Position numbers and translations under genes: made by a program. Below, piece after piece: positions 45,468-56,457 of a DNA stretch of 64,000 bases. The first letter of the stretch is position 1, and each line of letters starts with the position of its first letter. The DNA lies in the NCBI RefSeq assembly GCF_013426205.1, contig NC_089424.1, positions 1,488,001-1,552,000 of the forward strand, written 5' to 3'. Below the pieces are notes generated by a model that made no database searches, was not told the origin of the DNA, and saw only the letters and a list, made by a program, of their open reading frames with translations. Source of the DNA: Metarhizium brunneum (lineage: Eukaryota > Ascomycota > Sordariomycetes > Hypocreales > Clavicipitaceae).

Positions 45468-48400
45468 AATTTTTGGTCTCGAGCCCGCATTGTGTAGTTG
45501 AGGGCAGCCCCAAGGGTGGTCTCTTCGAGAAGGAGAACACCTACGGCGTAGGGATCCCGTAATATCGAAACCCGGCATAGCTCACAACCACTTGGACTCG
45601 ACATTTCAAAAAATAACAGCATAACATCACACTTCATATTTACTACGTCATGGCATTTAGCGATTTGATTTCCTTTTCCTTTTTTATATGTATGGCAACA
45701 TTTTGCGCATGAAAAAGAAAAATTTCCGCAGCAAGTCTTGCAGGCACCAAAAAAATGGCACACTGATCATACCCCATTTTTTCCTCCAGTTCTTTCTTAT
45801 TTTATAATTTTTCCTGGTATCACTTATTTGCATGCTACACTTTAGCAGCCCGAGAAGGATTGTCTTTTTTCATGAGAAAAAAAAGTGCGGACAGTGTTGT
45901 GGGAAAGGGCTCGAAGCAATTGTGGAATTGTTGGGATTTGGGACGGAATGAAACAAAGAATACGGTCAGCCTTGGAACCGATGGGAGAAGTAGAATGGAA
46001 AGGAATCCGAGAATGCGAAAATGGCCCATACTGCACATTGGGTGGGCGGAAGAGAATCGACAGAACAAAAAGGGGATACCAAGCAGCGAAGCGGGACTTG
46101 GGTCGCTCTGGTCTCAATCATGTAACGATGAGGCCAAGGTGCTCATGACTCTGTACAAATCTTTCGAAGACCGAAGAAGGGGAACCCCGGGGGCGAGCAA
46201 TCACTGCCATGGTTGCGCAGCTCAATGCGGCGTCGCTCACGCGAAGGGAGAGATGACTACGGGCTCTGGGTGGAGATGATGGTCTCTCTCAGGCATGCAG
46301 ACATGCACATATCAAGGGGAGCCAAGAGATGATGCTCAAGTGCGGAGTGGCCCGCTAGGGCTGCTTTGGAAGAATGCAGCAATCACAAAGACAAACCATG
46401 TACATAACAGCTGCTCTGCATGGCGTATTCTTTTGGGGGGGCGAAGGGGTACATTTTTCTCTCCGCCAGGCTAGACGGCGTGGTAGCACTATACATATTT
46501 CTCGCAACCAGGCCTTCTGCAAACCCTTTTTTCGGTCTTTGAGTGCCTGTATGCAGGCAGAAGAACAAGAGAAGTAAAATTCTTTTTTTCCAAATTACAT
46601 GTTTCCTATGGGGCATTTGAATGGTGAAATGTTGTATGAAAGTCTGCTACGTATCTATGTGGATGTATGCTCCGTGCAGCCTTCACATAAGCCATTTGCA
46701 TTATTTGCACGGAGTGGAAGACGTTTAATTAATGTCGCGTGCATTGGTTGTGGCGCGGAGTCTTGCATTAAGCACCAGTCATGCCAAGTACCTGTATAGC
46801 GTAAGTAGCCAATCGTATTTGATCATGCTAAGGAGCCAAATGAAATATGCGTCTATTGCGCATAGTCACTGCAAGTTCTAGGGGGGGAGAAAAAGGAGGA
46901 ACAGATGTACTAGTGTCACAGGCATGTCGGCGCCTCACATGGGGGAAACGGAAATGATATCAATGCTACTCCGTACTAGCATCAACTACTAAGTACTTGC
47001 CTGGAGGTACCTCAGTTACTCCGTAGCAGCAGAGAGTGCGTTTTTGGAAACAGCACCCGAAATGGCATGTTCGCTCGCGCTCGGCCAGGATACAGGATGT
47101 AGATGCCCGCACTCACTTTTGCGCCTTTTCCATCCGGAGTGCCTAAAATCTCGATTGTTGGACATGGCGAAAAGTTGGTGCGTTGAGATCGAGATCTCTT
47201 TATGCTCCTGCTATGACGTCAGCACGGGCGGGTCTCATTTCGGCGCTTCATACACCAACCAGGTTGGGCTGGTGGCCGTGGTATACGTATGTACATATGT
47301 TAAGTACTTAAGTAGGTAGGTACGGAGTAGTCAGGGGAAGCAACGCCGTCGAGTGTGAATTGGGGCCGGTTTAGCCGTGTATTCCCGTGGGCTTGATTCT
47401 GCACTAGTACTCCATAGTGGCAGTGTGCCGCCGTATTGGTGGTGTGCTTTCGTTTGGTCACGATGCCTGGCCCTGCCAAACACTGTGCTGATTTGCCCAT
47501 CTTGGTCCGATGGGTATTTCATTTATTAATCCCGATACGCGTTCCAAAAGGCCAAAACCGCGGTGGGTATCCTCGGCCCTTTGGTTCGGGATACACTTTC
47601 AGGGCCGTGGTGGTCCGCTTGGTCCTGCAGACAAGGATGGGCACGTTTGACGCAGTCGGAAGCTGTCAGTCTAATTCCGGGGGACACAAGGGCGCTTCCA
47701 AGACTTTGATTCTCAGGGCTCCCGAGCAGTTTTCTCTCTGGGCGTGTTTAGCCACGTCTGCTTTGTCTTTCATCCCGTGGTGAACTGACGAGGCTGCAGA
47801 GTTCCATACCAGTCCCAGGACAACTGGTTGGCTGGTATGCCAAGGGGCGAAGGGCCAGCCAACCCGGAGCAAATGCCTTGGCCTTTTCGAAAGATACGCA
47901 GAGGACCGGCGTCTCGACTGGTTCCAGCGGGTGCAATGTCAGCTCATTGTATTTACCCAGCTCAGGAGGACAAGGGGCGCAGATACGAATGGAATTTTTC
48001 CCTGGCCTCTGCGCAGGACATTGGCCCGGTTAATGGGAGCTGTAGCACCTGGGAGATAGACTTTCGGCCCCAGCTTGCAATGTAGAGGACTAGGTGCTCT
48101 CGAGGCATCTAATAGGCTCTCCTCATTCGAGCCGAGGAGCCACGTTGTCGCCATAATCTCAATATACGGGGCCGAGAAGATAGTTTCAAAAGTCTAGACA
48201 ATCACACTGAACTGGTTCGAGAAGGGCCGAGCATGCCTCTCTTAGATAATTGCTGCTCGTCTGTTGAATTCATAATCCCAGCATCCACCACTCTACCACT
48301 CGTCTACGGGGTGATTCCCGGAGAGAATGCCCGCCAAGGGAAGACAAATTATCCCATTGCGGTGTCTCCATCGTCTTCAGAGTCAGTTTCCGGCCCTAAA

Positions 48401-50187
48401 GCACAGAACATGATTCATATTAGGAAGTAGGTGACCCCGTCTTGGCCTGGAATTGGGTTATAGGGCGTGAGACTTTCGGAGAGCTTTGAGTCAAGGAACC
48501 GATTGCCGACGAGTTATTTCTCCGCGAGTTGTGTCCAGTTGCCTGTCATATCCGCGACTTCCCATACCAGAGGCGCATCTCAGGGAGAAGCGAGAACCAG
48601 AACGGCCAATTCCCTCCCCTGTAACCTTGTTTGGGCAAGAGTTGAGTTGGAGTTCCTGAGGAGAAAGGGAGAACCCAGACAAGGTACCAGGCTGTGGCGC
48701 GGTATGGCTGTCGTATCTGAAGCATGTATACTTGGCGCTTAGCAGATTAAGTTTTCCAGATGCTGTAATCGCTGCTTACCGGTCCCTCGAAACGATATTG
48801 TCGAGCCATAAGCTTTCCCTTGTTCTCTTCTGTTGGCGGAATGCCCCGAGCCAAGCAGGAAGCAGGGAACGTCTACCTCGACCGTGGGAACGGCAAAGGA
48901 ATGCACATCAACAGCATCCGCTGGGAAGGCAACGGTGGTAGGCAATCGTCTACAGATACTCGTAAGCCCTGTAGCCGTAATGCTGTGTCCAATTCGGTGT
49001 CCTGATTTCACCCGACGCCCTAGTTCACGTGCCCCAGGGTGGTGGAAGGCTTTCAATGCATTTCTTGAAGACGTCCAAGGGCGGCAATATTGACAGTATG
49101 CACTGCTGCGAAGGGTTATGTGTGGGCAAGGGTATATTGGGTCTGTAATGGACTATTCGCTTGTGGGATTGTACGTTTGTAGGGTTGAAGGGTGACATGT
49201 GTCAAGGGCTGTTGAAAAAAAATAATGGCAGATGCAGCTATCGTCGTTTCTGGCGGGGAAAAGGCTCTATTGGAGTTGCCCCTTGCAAGGGGATCGTTCG
49301 TTTGTCGCCCTCGTTGACCTACCAGGTGATCAGTCAGCCTAGTATTCTGCCTACAGCCTCTCGCTGGCTTCAATCCTACGAATCTAGTTCGCTGTTTTAT
49401 GGCCATTGCTGATATTTTTGATCAGTTGGAGTTGTGTCCCTGTTGTTCAGGCTGCATGTGTTGATGACGTTTGATTACTCGTTGGTAATGGAGTTGTGAA
49501 TTCGATGCCGCTTTGTATAACTGCGCGAAAGACAACCTCCACCAGATATCTCGACGACGCATGAGAAATATATCATCTACTTCGACACTACCTGTCATTC
49601 ATATTTCAACATACCGTAAAGATATCTCTCCCAAGGCCACCAGACACATGGGTCGATTCCAAATATAGACTACCCTGTACCTTTTACCAAAATGCGAATC
49701 CTATTGAATGGAAAGGTAGCTTCGAAATAGAGCTCTTCAATGCTTGTAATATTCCCAAGTCAGACGAGGCACTAAAATCCACGGCGGTATTCTACTGTTG
49801 AGCAATATCTACGGCAACTTATGAGATGTTTTCCTCTCGAGGAAGCGGAAACACCAGTCGCGGCACCTCCATGGAGAGGAACAGAGATGATTGACTACCG
49901 CATTGCCCAATATTCGCCGCTAACACGCTTTTGCAGTCGCAATACCGACCATATGCGAGCATCTCCAGGGATAGTCGTCTCTACCAACACCGGATTTATC
50001 TTAGTCACGTTCACTCGTCATTAGGCAACATAGTGTTTGAATAGGTTGAAAGATTTATCATTTAGACCATGACCATTATATCTCGTGGCCCCAAGTCAAG
50101 ATGCCCTAACCGGCCAACCATGCAATGAAACACAATGGATAGTGACTCCGCGCACCGCACTTTTCAGCCCTCGTAAAAACATCCTCC
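45468..50187. other. 4.7-kb gene-poor tract
   Basis: The 3' UTR of the cyclin and then DNA without a convincing gene on either strand. It contains TACTCCGTA 9-mers at 46967-46975 and 47017-47025, and a 27-base repeat copy ending in TACGGAGTA (47303-47329). The RPS2 3' UTR must lie at the right edge. Confidence 0.55.
47303..47329 (+). repeat. 27-base dispersed repeat, copy 2
   Basis: Identical over 27 bases to 6165-6191 and in the same orientation. The flanking bases differ, so the element seems to be a short unit and not part of a larger duplication. Confidence 0.9.
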
Positions 50188-51344
50188 TTAGTATCGCTTG
50201 CCGTCCCGCAGGGTATCCGCAAACTCCTCCAGGGGACTCCGGATGAGCTTGGTCTCCTTCCACAGGTTGGGCGTGAGGAAGCCGTAGGTGTTGGAGACGG
50301 CGACAAAGGTAGCCTTCAGAGTGTTCTCGAGGGTCTTAGTGGAACCGGCGGACGATGTGTAGGCGTCCTCGACACCAGCGAGCTGGAGGAATCGCTTGAC
50401 AGCGGGGGAGGCAACGAGGCCAGTACCACGGGGGGCGGGGATTAGCTGAGACAAGAACGGTTAGCTGATGATTCCATCTTTCTATTGCAAATTTCCCCTC
50501 TGGCACGCCAAATTGATCATATTGAGCTCGCCCACGTGTATCGTGATTGAGGCCAAGAGATGACTCGGATGGGTAGGCGTGTACGTACTCGGACAGTGAC
50601 GGAACCGCACTTGCCGCTCTGCTTGGAGGGCAGGGAGTGAGGAGCACCGAGGTTAGTACCCCAGTAGCCTCGTCGGACAGGGATGACGCTGAGCTTGGCG
50701 ATGATGATGGCGGCACGGATAGCAGTGGCCACTTCCTTGGAGGTCTTGATACCCAGACCGACGTGGCCCTCGGAGTCACCAATGATGACGACGGCCTTGA
50801 ATCGGGTTCGCTGACCGGCGCGGGTCTGCTTCTGGACGGGCTTGATCTATTTGGAGAGAAAATCCATGTCAGTCAATCAGATATTTCTCTTTGCGTTGTG
50901 ACCCGGTATTTGCGCGCATTGTCCTCGCCAAATGCAATCCTGTAGCATCAATATATCAGCCATACGGAGTCCGAAAGGACCCAAAACCTCTGATTTTTGT
51001 ATGCTCGCTTCTTTCAGGATTGCATTGTCGGACAATAATCGGGCAATGTCGAATCGGGGCAGTTGTCGCCATGTTTTGCTCGTTTCTCGTACCTTCATGA
51101 CCTCATCCTTCAGCTTCGGGAGGAAGTTGTCGACAATCTGGAACTCCTTAATGGGCAAGGAGTGCAGGTAAATCTCCTCCATGCTGTTGATCTTGCCAGC
51201 CTTAACCAGTCTGCCAAGCTTGGTGACGGGCTGCCACTCCTTTTCCTCGCTCTTGCCGCCACGGCGTCCACGGCCACGGCCACGACCACGACCACGGTCA
51301 CCACCTCGGGATCCGAAACCACCGCCACGTCCACGGTCAGCCAT
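50188..51344 (-). CDS. RPS2: 40S ribosomal protein S2 (uS5)
   Basis: Exons 51344..51093, 50846..50589 and 50445..50188 give 255 residues; both introns are phase 0 (GTACGA..ATAG, 246 bases; GTACGT..TCAG, 143 bases). The N-terminus is an RGG-type tail ([15 protein letters not shown]). The S5 double-stranded RNA-binding region begins [20 protein letters not shown] and includes [18 protein letters not shown]. The C-terminal S5 domain includes [21 protein letters not shown] and the highly conserved [13 protein letters not shown]. The protein is part of the small ribosomal subunit near the mRNA entry channel. Intron 1 is long for this gene class and contains an inverted repeat. The stop is at 50188. 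Confidence 0.97.
50931..51026 (-). other. 12-base inverted repeat in RPS2 intron 1
   Basis: AATGCAATCCTG (50931-50942) and its exact reverse complement (51015-51026) can pair around a 72-base loop. The arms sit wholly within intron 1 of RPS2. It could fold the intron RNA or be part of an intronic small RNA; neither is shown by sequence alone. Confidence 0.6.
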
Positions 51345-52084
51345 TGTGATTGATGTGTTTTGCGGTTGTCGTCGAAAAAAATAAAATTCGGCGTGGGCGC
51401 TGGTGTCGTCGCTGGGTGATGTTGGGGGTAGAGATCCGGTGGTGCTGGCTGGGTAACTTTTCCGCAGGCTGCTGGCGGGGTGGGCTGGCAATCCAAAATC
51501 CAGGTTTTTTCCAGGTGCGCTTGGGTTAGCCGAGCCCTAATGCGCCTTTTGTGGCCAATAATCTTTGTGCCTGGTGTATGAGGAGAGAATAAGTGGAAAG
51601 TGGGTCTTTTCTCCTTCACCACGGTGAGCGCCGGGAAGTACTAATTCACATGGTGGTGGGTCTCAATGTCAACAAGAGAGTGATAAGATAAAGGAAGAAT
51701 ACTGCTATGATGACAGGAGGTAGACACATAGATTGTACACAGGCACAGAGCAAAAAGCTATGGCAAACCCTGATTTACATGCTATTGAAATCTTTTCGAT
51801 TTTTTTTTTCTTTTTTGGGAATTTATTGAATTCGTCCACGCAAGCGCACTTCACAAATATAAGACACCCCCAATACTCATACAGAACTGCTCAAGCTGAA
51901 GATGATCAGAAGTCGAAAAAACCGAATGCGAGTAGAGCAACACCTAGAGCAACGCCAAATGCAGAAATCTCAGGCCAATATCATCCAGTTGGGTAGTAGG
52001 GCATTGTAGGGTTGGGGTTCCAGCCTATTTTTTGCCCGATGCATACCAAAAAGTAAACAACCGCCAAAGATGCAACGTTTACAC
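51345..52084. promoter_or_regulatory. RPS2 promoter region
   Basis: 740 bases between the RPS2 start and the end of the rhodanese gene on the same strand. At 51523-51540 is GGGTTAG, five bases, then CCCTAA: telomere-like half-sites in opposite orientation. In yeasts such words bind Tbf1 in ribosomal promoters; its use here is inference. A T-rich stretch lies at about 51798-51815. Confidence 0.5.
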
Positions 52085-53167
52085 TTATGACTCAGTCTTC
52101 AAAATCAGATTGTCAGACGGTCTGACTCGCTGAGCCCATTCGCTAAGTTTGAAATGTTAGCATCTCGTCGAAAAAGAGTCTCGATTATAGGTCAACGAAG
52201 GTAATACTCACGTCCAGCTTCCATCGTATACCTTCCGTGACTCGGGTGAGCCGTATCCTGCAACGTCCAAGGCAGTCTCAATAATACACGCAGTGACACC
52301 GGTGCCACAGCTCGAAATGATGGGCTTGTTAGGATCAACGCCCTTGCCTTGTAGTATGCTTCGCAATGTCTCGGGTGATGGGAAAGCTTTAGTCTCGGGA
52401 TCCAGAAGAGCACTGAATGGTAAGCTCATGGAGCCAGGAAGATGTCCTGATGAGAGACCCTCCCGCGGTTCAGGATCCTTACCCGAAAATCTTCCACTTG
52501 GCCGAGCATCGAGAACTTGGACACCCTCAGCGCCCTCCTTATTGAAATCCAGAGCGACCTCCTTGACCTGCTCAAAGCTAGCCACCTTGCTCTCGTCAAG
52601 TTTGGGGATAGGATACTGGCAGCACTCCACACTGTAAAGCTCCCCTGACTCAGTAGGCAAGCCTTCTTCAACCCACAGCTTGAAGTTGTTCAGAATATGA
52701 ACATTGGGATGTCCAAAGATCTTGAAGGTCCAACCGACTCTGGGGGCACTAAAGATGCCCAGCTCTTTTGAGTCGTATACAACCACAGTATCCTCCTTTC
52801 GAATGCCCAACTCGCTCAAAGCAGCTGCAAACGCTTTGGCGTCAGGAAGCATGTGTGGGTAGGGGCTCCGCTTGTCAATAGCTTTATCTAGATCGAAGAA
52901 TCGAGCCTTGGGAATACGCTGCTCTCTAAAGACCTGGATACCGGATCGTTCATCGTTGGGCAAGAACCAGGACGCACACAGAGGAATCACTCGAGGATCG
53001 GTGCTGATTGGCGATGGAGGGTTTTTCTTGAGAGCTTCATGAAGCTCTTTTGGTGTGACGAGATAAGATGAGAAGCCCCTGCCAAGCGCCATGGCTGAAT
53101 GTATATTTCTGGCCCTCCACGAAGAAAGACCAACCCGGGAGCTACGGGCAACAGCTGCAAAGGCCAT
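52085..53167 (-). CDS. TUM1: two-domain rhodanese, mercaptopyruvate/thiosulfate sulfurtransferase
   Basis: Exons 53167..52212 and 52142..52085 give 337 residues; the 69-base intron (GTGAGT..TTAG) joins YDGSW-TEWAQRV. The first rhodanese fold (about 35-175) is inactive-type and contains RIPKARFFDLD and DTVVVYD. The second fold (about 195-330) has DARPSGRF, GHLPGSMSLPF and the active loop with Cys287 in SSCGTGVTA. The CG(S/T)GVTA loop is that of 3-mercaptopyruvate sulfurtransferases, in contrast to CRKGVTA of thiosulfate rhodaneses. The first 35 residues are rich in Arg, Ser and Ala without acids, as in a mitochondrial targeting peptide. Yeast Tum1 passes sulfur to Uba4 for tRNA thiolation; that role is inferred. 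It is divergent from APC11. Confidence 0.93.
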
Positions 53168-53825
53168 GACAGACGTCTCCGACTCCTCGGCGTAGAAAAA
53201 CGGTTGTCAGTCCCACAGTCCGAGGACTTGAAATGTCGGCAACAGCAGCGCTTTAGGCACGGGCTGTCGGGAGACTTTTCAGCAACCAGGCAGTTTGATA
53301 TCTTGAATTTCACAAAGCGATATCGGATGACAGTTCACACCCGCATACCAGTAGCATGCGGTTTCAGATAGGAATACAACGACAGAAGAGAGAAAGGCTT
53401 TGCAGGCGAGATAATTGCAAAAAGAGGAGACGGGGCTTGAGAAGAGGAGGCGAGATGGTGTGGTGATGGTAGCTTCAAACGCCAACCCAGCCTTCGGCGG
53501 AGTGGGTGACCGGAGCTCTGGTCAATTGCTCCAAAGCTCGAGCGTGTGACAGCTCGAGAGATAGATTGGGTGGGAAGAAGCTGGAGTGACGCAGTTGCGT
53601 GCGAGGCCGGAAGGTTGGCGTAGCTCGTGGCCGCCCCACTCGAGCACATGTCAGCCATGTCAGTCAGTGGATGATTGGGAGAGCTCAAGCTTCGTTTGTC
53701 AACGCCACACGCTTCGGCGCAAAATACCAAGACGCGACGACCTCGCAAATATCTGCACTCACCGGCCAAACCAGACGTGTTGACAAGTCTCCGTTCTTTT
53801 CAAAGAGAAGTGTTAGCCTCACAAA
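53168..53825. promoter_or_regulatory. divergent promoter rhodanese/APC11
   Basis: 658 bases between divergent ATGs. An open frame runs through it on the - strand (53769-53335) but resembles no protein. No clear regulatory motif can be assigned. Confidence 0.45.
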
Positions 53826-54295
53826 ATGAGAGTCACCATAAAGGAATGGAATGCCGTAGCTACTTGGCGTTGGGACATCCCCGAAGACGACGTGTGTGGC
53901 ATTTGTCAGGTTCATTTTGACGGCACTTGCCCAACATGCAAATACCCCGGCGATGACTGCAGCCTGTGTGAGTCCATTTTGACCCCAAGGATATTCACTT
54001 ACAGCGAATTGTAGCCTAACGCGTTCTCATAGTGTCTGGTAAATGTGGCCACAATTTCCACATGGTGAGTTTGTTCGTGCAGCTGTCCCAAAACGCGTTC
54101 AATTGCTGACAACATCCTCACAGCACTGCATAATGGAATGGATCAAGCAAGAATCTGCTCGTGGGCAATGCCCCATGTGTCGGCAAAGTATGAATCCACT
54201 CATTGTTGGCGAACTTACAGCATCACTGTACTGACTATTACGTAGCTTTTGAGTGGACTGACCAGGCCAACGACAGCGCCTCACAAGGGGAATAA
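53826..54295 (+). CDS. APC11: anaphase-promoting complex RING subunit Apc11
   Basis: Four exons, 53826..53967, 54033..54064, 54124..54187 and 54246..54295, encode 95 residues. Exons 2 and 3 are 32 and 64 bases; all introns are GT-AG (58-65 bases). The start MRVTIKEWNAVATWRWDIPE is the diagnostic Apc11 beginning. RING-H2 zinc ligands are Cys24, Cys27, Cys35, Cys38, Cys45, Cys52, His54, His57, His59, Cys60, Cys74 and Cys77, matching the extra zinc site of this family. The end reads CRQTFEWTDQ. Apc11 with Apc2 forms the catalytic core of APC/C, which ubiquitinates securin and mitotic cyclins with E2s such as UBC11, encoded 3.3 kb away. It is convergent with CHK1, 177 bases apart. Confidence 0.97.
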
Positions 54296-54472
54296 AGGCA
54301 GAGGATATGCGAAACGAGATATGTTTAGAAGAGCACATTATTGCATTCCTACTCTGCTATAGTGCTATGGTAAAGAAGCTCAACTATCCCATAATTGGAG
54401 CCTTGCATTCACGACCTCTCTTGCAACTACGGTGCTCGACACCTCACCCGGCGCACCATTACCAGTACATTT

Positions 54473-56457
54473 CTAAACCTCTGGAACATAAACACCATCT
54501 TTACACAAAACCACGATCTTCTTGAAGAACCGACGCCATTCGAGGGGATCTCCCTTGACTTTGACGAAGCGCACGTCCAAGACCTCGCTCCCATCGGGCA
54601 ATGGCTGCTTGTCGATTTGAATCTCCCCATGCAAGTTCTGTTGCCTGCCGTCGATAGCCTTCACTTTCAAGTTTGCCATGGGACTGCCATACAGGTTTGG
54701 CGTCACTGGCGCAAGAGGCACATTTAACTGGTGGAGGGCATCACTAAGCATCTGCACCAGATGTGTGGGAGGAACATGGGAGAAGAACCGTGTTAAAGAC
54801 TCAGGAGGGCAAATGTCGCGGAATCGACGCGCCTGCTGGGTGAGTGTCATTGATGGACCAGGAGTGTGAGAGAATTGCGACATGGAGGGCTCGTCGGCAA
54901 GCGTTTCAAGAACCATTCGGCGGCTATCACTGGCATGGGAAGGCAGTGACGAGGCCGGTGCAGCCATGGATCGCAGGACGGGCCGTTCCCAGTCCCAATC
55001 TCTATCGATGATGGGTACTTCGGGCTGTGTTGAGGAAAATTTGCCACTGTTGAGGCCTGTGTCGACATCCATATCATCCCCGCCGGCAAGGTATTGCTGT
55101 TGCGATGCTGATGGCAGCTGAGTAAAGTCGATACGAAGGTTTTCTAGCATCTGTGTGGCAAGGTTGATAGGATCGGTAATTTTACCATCCGGAGTCAAAA
55201 GAGAGTTATGCCGTGTATACCACGGATGTTGCCGTACTTGTCGGAAGCTAAATCGCTTCTGGGGATCTATTGACATCATCCCCCGCAGAAGTGACAGGGC
55301 TTCTTGGGGTATCCTCCCCCAGAGCGCATCTGAACTGTGACCTGACGTCTTGACATACTCGTTAAACTCCCAGCTATTCGACGACGGCTCGTCCCAGGGG
55401 GTGTTTCCCACGAGAAGAACAAATAGAATGACACCACAAGACCAAATATCCACCAAGTCGGATGAATACTTTCCACTGCCGGCGTTCTTCTTATCGACCC
55501 TGCCGCAGGCCAAAATCTCGGGTGCAATATATGGTGGACTCCCACATAAGGTAGAGCTTGTCTTTCTCTGACCCTTGTATTCGAACATGGTTGCCATGCC
55601 AAAGTCTGCAAGTTTCAAACTACCATCTGAGGAAAGCAGGATATTCTCTGGCTTCAAGTCTCGATGAGCGACGCCCTTGGAGTGCATGAAGCTCACCCCG
55701 CTGACAAGTTGGGTAAAGTACAGCTGAGCGATATCTTCTCGGACTCCGATATCCGCTTCGATCTTGTCAAAGAGATCCCCACCCTCTGCAAACTCCATTG
55801 CTATCCAACGCCATACCGCGTCCTCTCCCGAGGCAAACCACTCGATGATGTTGGGATGTTGACCTATGTGGGAGTGCAGGGAAACCTCCATGGCGAGCTG
55901 TTTTGTTGAAATTCGGCCATGTTTAACAGCATAGCCCTTGTGGATGAGTTTGACGGCAAATACAGGGTTGGCGGCATCTAGGGGAATGGCCTTCTTGATG
56001 CTGGTTGCAATGTTAGTATCTTGAGTCGCCGAAGAGCCATGTTTGGCAGTCAAGGGTTGTGGCGGCGGATAAGTGATACATACGAGGCATAGGCTCCTCG
56101 ACCAACAGTCTTGGAGACAATGCGGAAGGGAAGTTCCTTTGGTAAGGGGTCTAGTTGAGACTATAGGAGCATGTCAGACTAAGTGATTTAATACTGGACA
56201 TCGAATTGAGCAGCCTTGGTGCGTTGCAGCCTGGGCAGTGTCTCTGAAGAGCTGACTCGCCGTAGTCAGAGGCGATCACGTCTCATGTGCAGTCCACATA
56301 TGGTGGCGATGTGGCGGTTGGGCAGTATGGATGAGGCTAAATTCAGGATTGCACAGATAGATGTCTTCCGCAAGCGGCTCGAGGTCTCAAGTATTGTCCA
56401 AACCCAGGACAGCGTAGGCAGAGGGAGTGCTTCTTTGTGGGGGCCCTAGCTCACCAT
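54473..56457 (-). CDS. CHK1: DNA-damage checkpoint kinase Chk1
   Basis: Proposed exons 56457..56455, 56160..56084 and 56000..54473 give 535 residues. The N-terminus MSQLDPLPKELPFRIVSK leads into the kinase domain: glycine loop VGRGAYAS (20-27), Lys44 in FAVK, hinge MEFAEGGDLFDKI, HRDLKPEN with Asp141, DFG at 159-161 and activation segment ending CGSPPYIAPEILA. DIWSCGVILFVLLVGNTPWDEP follows. The C-terminal regulatory part ends in a KA1-like region with PLPDGSEVLDVRFVKVKGDPLEW and FKKIVVLCKDGVYVPE. Chk1 acts after ATR/Rad3 to block Cdc25 and Cdk1. The exon 2/3 join is firm. The first exon, only ATG followed by GTGAGC, is inferred because the frame has a stop directly upstream of the exon 2 acceptor and no other usable ATG was found. 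Confidence 0.9.
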
